This document shows positions 7,148 through 14,232 of a stretch of 64,000 bases of DNA, piece after piece. Under the pieces are notes generated by a model. It was not told the origin of the DNA. It was given only the letters and a program-made list of their open reading frames with translations, and ran no database searches. The first letter of the stretch is position 1. Every line of letters starts with the position of its first letter. The translations under genes and the position numbers were made by a program. Source of the DNA: Streptomyces sp. PsTaAH-137. Lineage in GTDB: Bacteria > Actinomycetota > Actinomycetes > Streptomycetales > Streptomycetaceae. The stretch is from assembly GCF_003259365.1 (NCBI RefSeq), contig NZ_QLLY01000023.1, positions 1 through 64,000 on the forward strand, given 5' to 3'.

Positions 7148-8162
7148 ACTCGGACTCCGGGCGAAGGACTTCAAGTCGGACCAGGAAGTGCGCTGGTGCC
7201 CCGGCTGCGGCGACTACGCGATCCTCGCCGCCGTCCAGGGCTTCATGCCCGAACTCGGCCTGGCGAAGGAGAACATCGTCTTCGTCTCCGGCATCGGCTG
7301 CTCCTCGCGCTTCCCGTACTACATGAACACGTACGGGATGCACTCCATCCACGGCCGCGCCCCCGCCATCGCCACCGGACTCGCCTCCTCCCGAAGGGAC
7401 CTGACCGTCTGGGTCGTCACCGGCGACGGCGACGCCCTCTCCATCGGCGGCAACCACCTCATCCACGCCCTGCGCCGCAACGTCAACCTCAAGATCCTCC
7501 TCTTCAACAACCGCATCTACGGACTCACCAAGGGCCAGTACTCCCCCACCTCCGAGGTCGGCAAGATCACCAAGTCGACCCCGATGGGCTCGCTCGACGC
7601 GCCCTTCAACCCGGTGTCCCTCGCCATCGGCGCCGAGGCGTCCTTCGTGGCCCGCACCGTGGACTCCGACCGCAAGCACCTCACCTCGGTACTGCGCGCG
7701 GCCGCCGACCACCAGGGCACGGCGCTCGTCGAGATCTACCAGAACTGCAACATCTTCAACGACGGCGCCTTCGAGGTGCTGAAGGACAAGCAACAGGCCG
7801 AGGAGGCGGTCATCCGGCTCGAACACGGGCAGCCGATCCGGTTCGGCGGCGGTCTGAGCAAGGGGGTGGTGCGTGACCGGGGCACCGGCGACCTGAAGGT
7901 GGTGGCCGTGACCCCCGAGAACGAAGCCGACGTCCTTGTCCACGACGCGCACTCCGCGTCCCCCACCGTGGCCTTCGCCCTCTCGCGGCTCGCGGACCCG
8001 GACACCCTGCACCACACCCCCATCGGCGTCCTGCGCAGCGTCGAACGACCCGTCTACGACACCCTGATGGCCGACCAGCTCGACGCCGCGATCGAGCGGC
8101 ACGGCAAGGGCGACCTGGCGGCGCTGCTCGCGGGCGGCGACACGTGGACCGTCGTCGGCTGA
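7137..8162 (+). CDS. korB: 2-oxoacid:ferredoxin oxidoreductase beta subunit
   Basis: The 341-residue partner of KorA carries thiamine diphosphate: WCPGCGDY near residues 20-27 (Cys21 and Cys24 plus later Cys residues for the 4Fe-4S cluster) and the TPP/Mg motif GDGDALSIGGNH near 98-109. Together the two subunits oxidatively decarboxylate a 2-oxoacid and reduce ferredoxin in the cytoplasm. The GTG start at 7137 lies inside the end of korA (11-base overlap), giving coupled translation and a fixed stoichiometry. No ferredoxin gene is adjacent, so the electron acceptor must be encoded elsewhere. Confidence 0.94.
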   Translation: MKTELGLRAKDFKSDQEVRWCPGCGDYAILAAVQGFMPELGLAKENIVFVSGIGCSSRFPYYMNTYGMHSIHGRAPAIATGLASSRRDLTVWVVTGDGDALSIGGNHLIHALRRNVNLKILLFNNRIYGLTKGQYSPTSEVGKITKSTPMGSLDAPFNPVSLAIGAEASFVARTVDSDRKHLTSVLRAAADHQGTALVEIYQNCNIFNDGAFEVLKDKQQAEEAVIRLEHGQPIRFGGGLSKGVVRDRGTGDLKVVAVTPENEADVLVHDAHSASPTVAFALSRLADPDTLHHTPIGVLRSVERPVYDTLMADQLDAAIERHGKGDLAALLAGGDTWTVVG

Positions 8163-8348
8163 AGGACGCCGGCGGCTCCCGCAGGGCCGGCGCCCCGGCC
8201 GAGGAGCCGGGCGTCGGCCCCGTGCGCGCGGCGTGGCTGCAATCGGGTCAAGTTCCGCAGAACGGATTCTTCTGGGCGGGGTTTCCGGGAACATGCAGCC
8301 GGGAGCCGTGGATTCGCGGCCTTGACCCTCTCCGTCTCGGGAGGCCCC

Positions 8349-9926
8349 ATGAAGAAACTCGCAGGAGCCCTGTGCGGGATCGCCGCCCTGGCGGCAGCCG
8401 CGATCGTCACACCCGCCGCCGACGCCGCACCCGCTCGGGCGACGCCGCACGGCGGTCCGCACATCACCTGGAAGAAGTGCGGCACCACGGACCGGCCGAC
8501 GTTGCAGTGCGGGTCGTTGAAGGTGCCGCTCGACCACGACAACTCCTACGGGCGGTGGATCAGCATCGCCCTGTCGCGGATTCCGCACACGGCGAAGACC
8601 TCGCAGGGTCCGCTCCTGGTCAATCCGGGCGGCCCCGGCGGCAGCGGGCTCTCGCTCGCCGGGTTCGTGGCGTCGAGCCTGCCGAAGAAGGTCGCCTCGC
8701 AGTACGACGTGATCGGGTTCGACCCGCGCGGGGTCGGCAAGAGCGAACCGGCGCTCGACTGCGACCCCGGCCACTTCGACCCGGTGCGGCCGTCGAGCGT
8801 GCCGACGACCCGGGCGATCGAGCGGACCAACACCGAGCGCGCGGCCGCCTTCGCCCGGGCCTGCGAGACCAAGTACCACGACCTGCTGCCGTACATCGAC
8901 ACGGTGAGCACCGTGAAGGACATGGACCTGATCCGGGCCGCCCTCGGCGCCCAGAAGATCAACTACTTCGGCTACTCGTACGGCACCTACCTGGGCGCGG
9001 TGTACGCGAAGTACTTCCCGGAGCGGGTGCGGCGGTTCGTCCTGGACTCGATCGTCGACCCCGAGGGGGCCTGGTACCGGGACAACATCGACCAGGACCT
9101 CGCCTTCAACGACCGCCACCGGGCCTTCATGGCGTGGGTCGCCAAGTACGACGCGACGTACAAGCTCGGCAAGGACCCGGCGAAGGTCGAGGCCAAGTGG
9201 TACGCGATGCGGGACGCCGTCACGAAGAAGCCGGTCGGCGGCACGGTCGGCGCGGGCGAGCTGGAGGACACGTTCCTGCCCGGCGGCTACTACAACGGCT
9301 ACTGGCCGCATCTCGCCGAGGCGTTCTCCGCGTACGTGAACAAGAAGGACGCGGACGCGCTGGTCGGCGCGTACGAGAACTTCGGCGCGGTCGACGCCGC
9401 CGGTGACAACGGCTACAGCGTCTACACGGCCGTGCAGTGCCGGGACGCGGACTGGCCGCGCGACTGGCGTCAGTGGCACCGGGACAACGCCGCGGTGAAC
9501 GCCAAGGCCCCGTTCTCCACCTGGAACAACGCCTGGTACAACGCGCCGTGCGCGTCCTGGCCGGTCCCGCCGCTGAAGCGGACCGACGTCGCCAACGACG
9601 CCCTGCCGCCGGTGCTGCTGTTCCAGGCGACGGACGACGCGGCGACCCCGTACGAGGGCGGTGCGCGGGTCCATCAACTGCTGCGCGGCTCCAGCCTGGT
9701 GGTGGAGCAGGGCGGCGGCAACCACGGGATCACGCTCAGCGGCAGCACCTGTCTGGACGGGTACCTGTCCGCGTACCTGGCGACCGGGAAGGTGCCGCGC
9801 GGCCACGGAACCGCCGACGCGGTGTGCCAGAAGCAGCCGGACCCGAAGCCGCTGGCGACCCGGGAGACCGCGGCTCCGGGCGCGACGAGCGGCGCGACGC
9901 TGCACCGGCTGCTGGGGATCCGGTAG
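8349..9926 (+). CDS. Secreted alpha/beta-hydrolase, tripeptidyl aminopeptidase type (S33)
   Basis: The 525-residue protein has a Sec signal peptide (MKKLAGALCG, a hydrophobic core, Ala-rich cleavage region near residues 24-28) and an alpha/beta-hydrolase fold. Ser210 in the elbow GYSYG is the nucleophile; Asp in FQATDDAATP and His in GGGNHGITL complete the triad. The oxyanion-hole segment NPGGPGGSG (92-100) and the C-terminal TAP-type region (CLDGYLSAYLATGKVP) match the secreted mycelial proteases SlpD/SlpE and Tap of Streptomyces, which remove short peptides from protein N-termini outside the cell. The frame opens nine codons earlier, but ATG 8349 has GGGAGG at correct spacing and starts the signal peptide. 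Confidence 0.92.
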   Translation: MKKLAGALCGIAALAAAAIVTPAADAAPARATPHGGPHITWKKCGTTDRPTLQCGSLKVPLDHDNSYGRWISIALSRIPHTAKTSQGPLLVNPGGPGGSGLSLAGFVASSLPKKVASQYDVIGFDPRGVGKSEPALDCDPGHFDPVRPSSVPTTRAIERTNTERAAAFARACETKYHDLLPYIDTVSTVKDMDLIRAALGAQKINYFGYSYGTYLGAVYAKYFPERVRRFVLDSIVDPEGAWYRDNIDQDLAFNDRHRAFMAWVAKYDATYKLGKDPAKVEAKWYAMRDAVTKKPVGGTVGAGELEDTFLPGGYYNGYWPHLAEAFSAYVNKKDADALVGAYENFGAVDAAGDNGYSVYTAVQCRDADWPRDWRQWHRDNAAVNAKAPFSTWNNAWYNAPCASWPVPPLKRTDVANDALPPVLLFQATDDAATPYEGGARVHQLLRGSSLVVEQGGGNHGITLSGSTCLDGYLSAYLATGKVPRGHGTADAVCQKQPDPKPLATRETAAPGATSGATLHRLLGIR

Positions 9927-9932
9927 CGGGAA

Positions 9933-9981
9933 GCGGAGGCGGTCTCTAGCCCTGGGGCAGCCGGGCCAGGGCCGCCTCCGC
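9933..9981. terminator. Nested hairpin between convergent hydrolase and HEAT-repeat genes
   Basis: GCGGAGGCGG (9933-9942) pairs with CCGCCTCCGC (9972-9981), and inside it GCCCTGG pairs with CCAGGGC. The structure covers the end of both convergent genes, including the stop codon of the HEAT-repeat gene, so it may terminate in both directions. Confidence 0.5.
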
Positions 9982-10518
9982 CGCCATCGCCAGCCTCGGG
10001 TGGGTGGCCGCCTCCTTGAGGACGTCGCGGGACCGGGGATCGGCCAGGCTGCCCAGGCCCTCCACGCAGGCCAGCGCGACCTTGCGGTACGGATCGTGCG
10101 GGGCGAGACGGCGGCGCAGGGTGGTGATCAGGGCCGGGGCGGACTCGGGGGCGCGCAGCTGGGTCAGCAGGCGGACCGGGTGCAGGGCGTAGGCCACCCG
10201 CAGCTCGTTCGTGGCGAGGGCCGCCGCGGCGCGGGCCGTGCGCGGGTCGCCGAGGACGGCGAGGGCGTGCGCGGCACCGGCGCAGCGCTCGGGATCACGG
10301 TGATTGAGCAGCAGGACGAGGGACTCGAAGGCGCGGCGGTCACCCGCTGTACCGAGCCGATGGGCCGCGAACTCACGCGCCCACAAGGGCTGTTCCGGCG
10401 CCGTGAGGACCGCGGCCAGCGCATCCAGGTCGTCTGTGGCGGCGAGCTGTTCGAAGGCGGGGGTTCCGCCGGATTCCTTCCGGATGCGCTCTGTCACCGT
10501 TCGCGACTCTTCGTCCAT
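9946..10518 (-). CDS. HEAT-repeat protein, function unknown
   Basis: This 190-residue soluble protein consists of short paired helices with the HEAT/armadillo pattern: segments such as WAREFAAHRLGTAGDRRAFESLVLLLNHRDPERCAGAAHALAVLGDP and PYRKVALACVEGLGSLADPRSRDVLKEAA repeat with Ala/Leu spacing and Asp-Pro turns. Such repeats mediate protein-protein contacts; no catalytic residue is evident. It lies divergent from the 3-hydroxyacyl-CoA dehydrogenase gene across a 359-base gap and convergent with the secreted peptidase, so there is no operon partner. Its role is unknown. Confidence 0.75.
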   Translation of the reverse strand: MDEESRTVTERIRKESGGTPAFEQLAATDDLDALAAVLTAPEQPLWAREFAAHRLGTAGDRRAFESLVLLLNHRDPERCAGAAHALAVLGDPRTARAAAALATNELRVAYALHPVRLLTQLRAPESAPALITTLRRRLAPHDPYRKVALACVEGLGSLADPRSRDVLKEAATHPRLAMAAEAALARLPQG

Positions 10519-10877
10519 GCATTGAGGCTACGTCCCCCCGGGTCTGCGGCGACATAGATCACACGGACTCGTCAACGGCGAGGGCTGGCGCGCTCGTTAC
10601 TCGCGGGTTAATCTCATGTGAGCGGGGCACACTTCCCGCAGCACGCCTCCCGGCGGCCTGGTGACGCAGCCGCCGTGAGTGTTCGTCGGTTCGGTACGAC
10701 ACGGCTTGGGACAGGGCCGGTCGGTTCCACCTCCGCACCGCGCGTGGCTCTTCGCGCGTGGTTCTCCTCACATGAGTCCGGGCATGCGCGTCGCCCGCTC
10801 ATCTCCCGTACGCCGCACGCCCGTTGGCGCGGCCGCGTGCGCCCCTCGTCGTCACCCTCACTTCCTGGAGTCCCCGG
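10519..10877. promoter_or_regulatory. 359-base divergent gap with an inverted 10-mer pair
   Basis: The gap should hold promoters for the HEAT-repeat gene and the 3-hydroxyacyl-CoA dehydrogenase gene. CTCATGTGAG (10613-10622) recurs as its exact reverse complement, CTCACATGAG (10767-10776), with about 144 bases between them. I see no gene or convincing -10/-35 boxes. Confidence 0.4.
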
Positions 10878-12677
10878 ATGGACGCTCCTCTGTCCCGTAC
10901 CGCCCCTCTTGCGACGGTCGCCGTCGTCGGCCTCGGCACCATGGGCACCGGCATCGCCGAGGTCCTGGCCCGTGCCGGCCGCGAGGTCATCGGCATCGAC
11001 ATCAGCGAGGCCGCCACCGCGCAGGCCGTCGCCTCCCTGGAGGCCTCCACGGCGCGTGCGGTGCGCCGGGAGCACCTCACCGAGCAGGAGCGGGCCGACC
11101 TCCTCGCGCGGTTCCGCACGTTCACCGATCTGCAGGCCGCGGCCGACGCCGATCTCGTGATCGAGGTCGCCCCGGAGTCGTACGAGATCAAGCAGCAGAT
11201 CTTCCGTGCGCTCGACACGATCGTGCGCCCCGAGACCATCCTGGCGACCGGGACCAACGCGCTGTCCGTGACCCGGCTGGCCGCCGACTCCGCGCGGCCC
11301 GAACGGGTCCTGGGCCTGCACTTCTTCAACCCGGCGCCCGCGATGAAGCTCGTCGAGATCGTCTCGTCCGTGCTGACCGCGCCGGCCGCCGTGGCCGCCG
11401 TCACCGACCTCGCCCTGGAACTGGGCAAGGAGCCGGTGGCCGTCGGCGACCGGCCGGGCTTCGTCGCCGACGGGCTGCTGTTCGGCTACCTCAACCAGGC
11501 CGCCGCGATGTACGAGGCCAAGTACGCCTCCCGCGAGGACATCGACGCCGCGATGCGGCTCGGCTGCGGGCTGCCGATGGGCCCGCTCGCCCTGCTCGAC
11601 CTGATCGGCATCGACACCGCCCGGACCGTCCTCGACGCCATGTACGCCGAGTCCCGGGACCGGCTGCACGCCCCCGCGCCGATCCTCAAGCAGCTCAGCG
11701 AGGCCGGACTGACCGGGCGCAAGACGGGCCGCGGCTTCTACACGTACGAGGCGCCGGGCAGCTCCGTGGTGGTGCGGGACGCGCTGACGCCGCTGACCGA
11801 CGCCGTCGCCGCGCCCTCCCGGACCGTCGAGTCCGTCGGCGTCGCGGGCTCGGGGACCATGGCCTCCGGCATCGCCGAGGTGTTCGCGAAGGCCGGGTAC
11901 GCGGTCGTGCTCGCCGCCCGCAGCGAGGAGAAGGCCCAGGCGGCCAAGGCCCGGATCGGCAAGTCCCTGAAACGCTCTGTCGACAAGGGCCGGATGACGG
12001 CCGAGGCGGCCGACGCGACGCTGGCCCTGATCACCCCGGCCGGTTCCTACGACGCCTTCGCCGATGTCGACCTCGCGCTCGAGGCCGTCGCGGAGGACCT
12101 GGAGATCAAGCAGCAGCTGTTCACCACGTTCGACAAGGTGTGCAAGCCGGGCGCGATCCTGGCGACGACCACCTCCTCGCTGCCGGTGGTCGCGTGCGCC
12201 CGGGCCACCTCGCGGCCGCAGGACGTGATCGGGATGCACTTCTTCAACCCGGCGCCGGCGATGAAGCTCGTCGAGGTCGTGCGGACCGTGCTGACGGCCG
12301 AGGACGTGCACGCGACCGTCCGCGATCTGACCCTGAAGGTGCGCAAGCACCCCGTGGACTGCGGGGACCGCGCCGGGTTCATCGTGAACGCTTTGCTGTT
12401 CCCGTACCTGAACAACGCGGTCAAGATGGTGCAGGAGCACTACGCGTCGCTGGACGACATCGACGCCGCGATGAAGCTCGGCGGCGGATACCCGATGGGC
12501 CCGTTCGAACTCCTCGACGTGGTCGGCCTGGACGTCTCCCTCGCCATCGAGAAGGTGCTGCACCGCGAGTTCCGCGACCCGGGTCTCGCGCCCGCGCCGC
12601 TGCTGGAGCACCTGGTGGCCGCGGGCTGCCTCGGCCGCAAGACCGGCCGTGGCTTCCGCGAATATGCCCGGCGCTGA
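10878..12677 (+). CDS. 3-hydroxyacyl-CoA dehydrogenase, two fused HAD modules
   Basis: The 599-residue protein is a head-to-tail duplication of the roughly 285-residue 3-hydroxybutyryl-CoA dehydrogenase fold. Each half has a Rossmann motif (GLGTMGTGIAE near 18-28; GSGTMASGIAE near 325-335), an HFFNPAPAMKLVE block (148-160; 454-466) and a GRKTGRGF ending. The second half has the full catalytic set (Ser433, His454, Glu466, Asn504 by alignment with mammalian SCHAD). The first half keeps His148 and Glu160 but has Asn127 and Asp198 in place of Ser and Asn. The reaction is 3-hydroxyacyl-CoA to 3-oxoacyl-CoA with NAD. Upstream of ccr it could supply the C4 unit from acetoacetyl-CoA. ATG 10878 is preceded by CCTGGAG. 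Confidence 0.93.
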   Translation: MDAPLSRTAPLATVAVVGLGTMGTGIAEVLARAGREVIGIDISEAATAQAVASLEASTARAVRREHLTEQERADLLARFRTFTDLQAAADADLVIEVAPESYEIKQQIFRALDTIVRPETILATGTNALSVTRLAADSARPERVLGLHFFNPAPAMKLVEIVSSVLTAPAAVAAVTDLALELGKEPVAVGDRPGFVADGLLFGYLNQAAAMYEAKYASREDIDAAMRLGCGLPMGPLALLDLIGIDTARTVLDAMYAESRDRLHAPAPILKQLSEAGLTGRKTGRGFYTYEAPGSSVVVRDALTPLTDAVAAPSRTVESVGVAGSGTMASGIAEVFAKAGYAVVLAARSEEKAQAAKARIGKSLKRSVDKGRMTAEAADATLALITPAGSYDAFADVDLALEAVAEDLEIKQQLFTTFDKVCKPGAILATTTSSLPVVACARATSRPQDVIGMHFFNPAPAMKLVEVVRTVLTAEDVHATVRDLTLKVRKHPVDCGDRAGFIVNALLFPYLNNAVKMVQEHYASLDDIDAAMKLGGGYPMGPFELLDVVGLDVSLAIEKVLHREFRDPGLAPAPLLEHLVAAGCLGRKTGRGFREYARR

Positions 12678-12754
12678 GCCGGACGCGGAGTCGGGGGCCG
12701 GTTGGGGCGGGCTGCTCGGAGCATCGGGCGGCCCGTCAACCGGGGAGCGACTTG

Positions 12755-12775
12755 GAACGTACATGCAGTACGTTC
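12755..12775. promoter_or_regulatory. Palindromic operator just upstream of the tetR-type gene
   Basis: GAACGTAC (12755-12762) and GTACGTTC (12768-12775) form a perfect 8-bp inverted repeat with a 5-base spacer, ending 5 bases before ATG 12781. This is the usual size and place of a TetR-family autoregulatory operator. I found no second full copy in the window. Confidence 0.6.
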
Positions 12776-12780
12776 GGGGC

Positions 12781-13614
12781 ATGACGCCCGCTGCCAAGGC
12801 CGACCGGTCCTCCCGCACATCCGCCACAAGCGCCGTTGCCGGCGGTTCGGAGGCTCCGGAGAGCGCGGCGAGCAGCCGGGCCGCCGCGCAGCGGCTCAAG
12901 ATGCGCCGCGAGCTGGCGGCCGCGGCGATGGAGCTCTTCGCCACCAAGGGGTACGAGGCGACGACGGTCGACGAGATCGCGGCGGCGGCCGGGGTCGCGC
13001 GCCGTACCTTCTTCCGGCACTTCCGCTCCAAGGAAGAAGCCATCTTCCCGGACCACGACGACACCCTGGTGCGCGCCGAGGCCGTGCTGAACGCGGCGCC
13101 GCCGCACGAGCATCCGCTGGACACGGTGTGCCGCGGCATCAAGGAAGTCATGAAGATGTACGCGTCGTCGCCGACGGTGGCCGTCGAGCGGTACCGGCTG
13201 ACCCGTGAGGTGCCGACGCTGCGCGAGGCCGAGATCGCGTCGGTCGCGCGCTACGAGCGGCTCTTCACGCGCTATCTCCTCGGGCACTTCGACGAGGAGG
13301 CGCACCACGACGGCAACGACGACCCGCTGCTCGCCGAGGTCGCCGCGTCCGCCGTCGTGACCGCCCACAATCATGTGCTGCGGCGCTGGCTGCGGGCCGG
13401 TGGGCAGGGCGATGTGGAGACGCAGCTGGACCATGCCTTCGCCATCGTGCGGCGCACTTTCGGTACGGGCATCGGCGCCGGCCGCACTCCCGCCGCCGCG
13501 GCGCCGGCCGCGCAGGTGTCGCACTCCGGTGAGGTGCTGGTGACGGTGGCCCGCGTGGACGCTCCGCTCCCCGAAATCATGCGCACCATCGAACAGGCCC
13601 TCGGCGACCGCTAG
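12781..13614 (+). CDS. TetR-family transcriptional regulator
   Basis: The protein (277 residues from ATG 12781) has a TetR DNA-binding domain at about residues 40-85; the helix-turn-helix is TTVDEIAAAAGVARRTFFRHFRSKEEAIF. The variable C-terminal ligand domain ends in an Ala/Pro linker and a short extra segment. Starts at 12763 and 12901 are also possible; 12781 lies just after the operator-like palindrome, so its leader would be very short. It sits between the 3-hydroxyacyl-CoA dehydrogenase gene and ccr, both on the same strand, which points to control of the ethylmalonyl-CoA pathway, perhaps with a CoA ester as ligand. That role is inferred from position only. Confidence 0.88.
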   Translation: MTPAAKADRSSRTSATSAVAGGSEAPESAASSRAAAQRLKMRRELAAAAMELFATKGYEATTVDEIAAAAGVARRTFFRHFRSKEEAIFPDHDDTLVRAEAVLNAAPPHEHPLDTVCRGIKEVMKMYASSPTVAVERYRLTREVPTLREAEIASVARYERLFTRYLLGHFDEEAHHDGNDDPLLAEVAASAVVTAHNHVLRRWLRAGGQGDVETQLDHAFAIVRRTFGTGIGAGRTPAAAAPAAQVSHSGEVLVTVARVDAPLPEIMRTIEQALGDR

Positions 13615-13646
13615 CCGATTCGCCACCCGCGGCCCGGTGGCCGCTT

Positions 13647-13740
13647 CTCGCGCAGTTCCCCGCGCCCCTGAAACGAGCTCCGCTCGTCCAGGGGAAGGCT
13701 GCGCGAAGCGCATGCCTCAGGGGCGCGGGGAACTGCGCGA
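13647..13740. repeat. Inverted pair of Streptomyces intergenic element
   Basis: The element with core GCAGTTCCCCGCGCCCCT lies at 13647-13670, and its inverted copy at 13718-13740. The two could pair into a long hairpin with smaller hairpins in the loop. The same element recurs at 26155-26176 and 28553-28966. Confidence 0.85.
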
Positions 13741-13777
13741 CCAGCCCCCACCGGCCCGCACATCGACACGAGACCCC

Positions 13778-13821
13778 AGGCGTCTGACATGGCACGCAGT
13801 GCCACGTCAGACGCCTTTTTT
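13778..13821 (+). terminator. Strong intrinsic terminator after the tetR-type gene
   Basis: An 18-bp stem (13778-13795 with 13799-13816) has one A-C mismatch, a 3-base loop and a run of six T residues (13816-13821). It is the most classical intrinsic terminator in the window and isolates the regulator from ccr. Confidence 0.85.
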
Positions 13822-13852
13822 CATGCCCGGGCACACCCACCACCCCACCCAG

Positions 13853-13914
13853 TGATCGATCATCGATCCCCCGGACCTGCGAGAACCCCACCCTGACCTG
13901 GAATGATCGATCAT
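13853..13914. promoter_or_regulatory. Paired palindromes, candidate operators for ccr
   Basis: TGATCGATCA occurs at 13853-13862 and again at 13904-13913, the second within the 12-bp palindrome ATGATCGATCAT. Their centres are 51 bp apart, about five helical turns, which would put two bound regulators on the same DNA face. They lie 320-380 bases upstream of the ccr start. Confidence 0.5.
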
Positions 13915-14232
13915 CGCTCGCCTGAAGCGTAAAGATTTCATCTGAGCGAAACCAATGGCACGCAGTGCCTTGCCAGCTGTCACGGTGTGCCATACGTTGA
14001 AGGAGTCCGGGCGGCCGGCGGACGGAGAACTTCCGGAAGCCGACTGTCCCCGCGAGCCACGGCCCGCGCGCCCGGACGCCTGCGTCACAGGCACCCTTCC
14101 GCGCCACACCAAGCGCTGCCGGAGCACCACCCCGCCGAACCGACGGCACACCCCTCATCAGCACCACCGCAGCCCCAGTACAGCCACACCCCGACCAGCG
14201 TTCCCTCAACGCTCTTCGCCGGAGGCAACACC

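Larger units (their letters stand above)
13615..14232. promoter_or_regulatory. 618-base regulatory gap upstream of ccr
   Basis: The gap holds, in order: an inverted pair of the Streptomyces intergenic element (13647-13740), a strong terminator (13778-13821), two palindromes with core TGATCGATCA (13853-13862 and 13904-13913), and a second copy of a 15-base repeat (13955-13969). The remaining 260 bases before ccr probably hold its promoter and leader. The frame of ccr stays open back to 13987, but that extension is Pro/Arg/His-rich and looks non-coding. Confidence 0.6.

Noticed and set aside
7095..9905. A 936-codon minus-strand open frame across korB and the secreted peptidase
   Set aside because: It runs across two well-defined plus-strand genes and shows no recognisable domain; the high GC content removes stop codons.
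13956..13974. Sigma-54-like promoter, TGGCACG then TTGC upstream of ccr
   Set aside because: The spacing between the GG and GC elements is three bases too long, and Streptomyces lack sigma-54.
13987..14232. An 82-residue N-terminal extension of CCR
   Set aside because: The extension is Pro/Arg/His-rich, has no ribosome-binding site, and starting at GTG 14233 the conserved residues fall on exactly the numbers known for Kitasatospora CCR.
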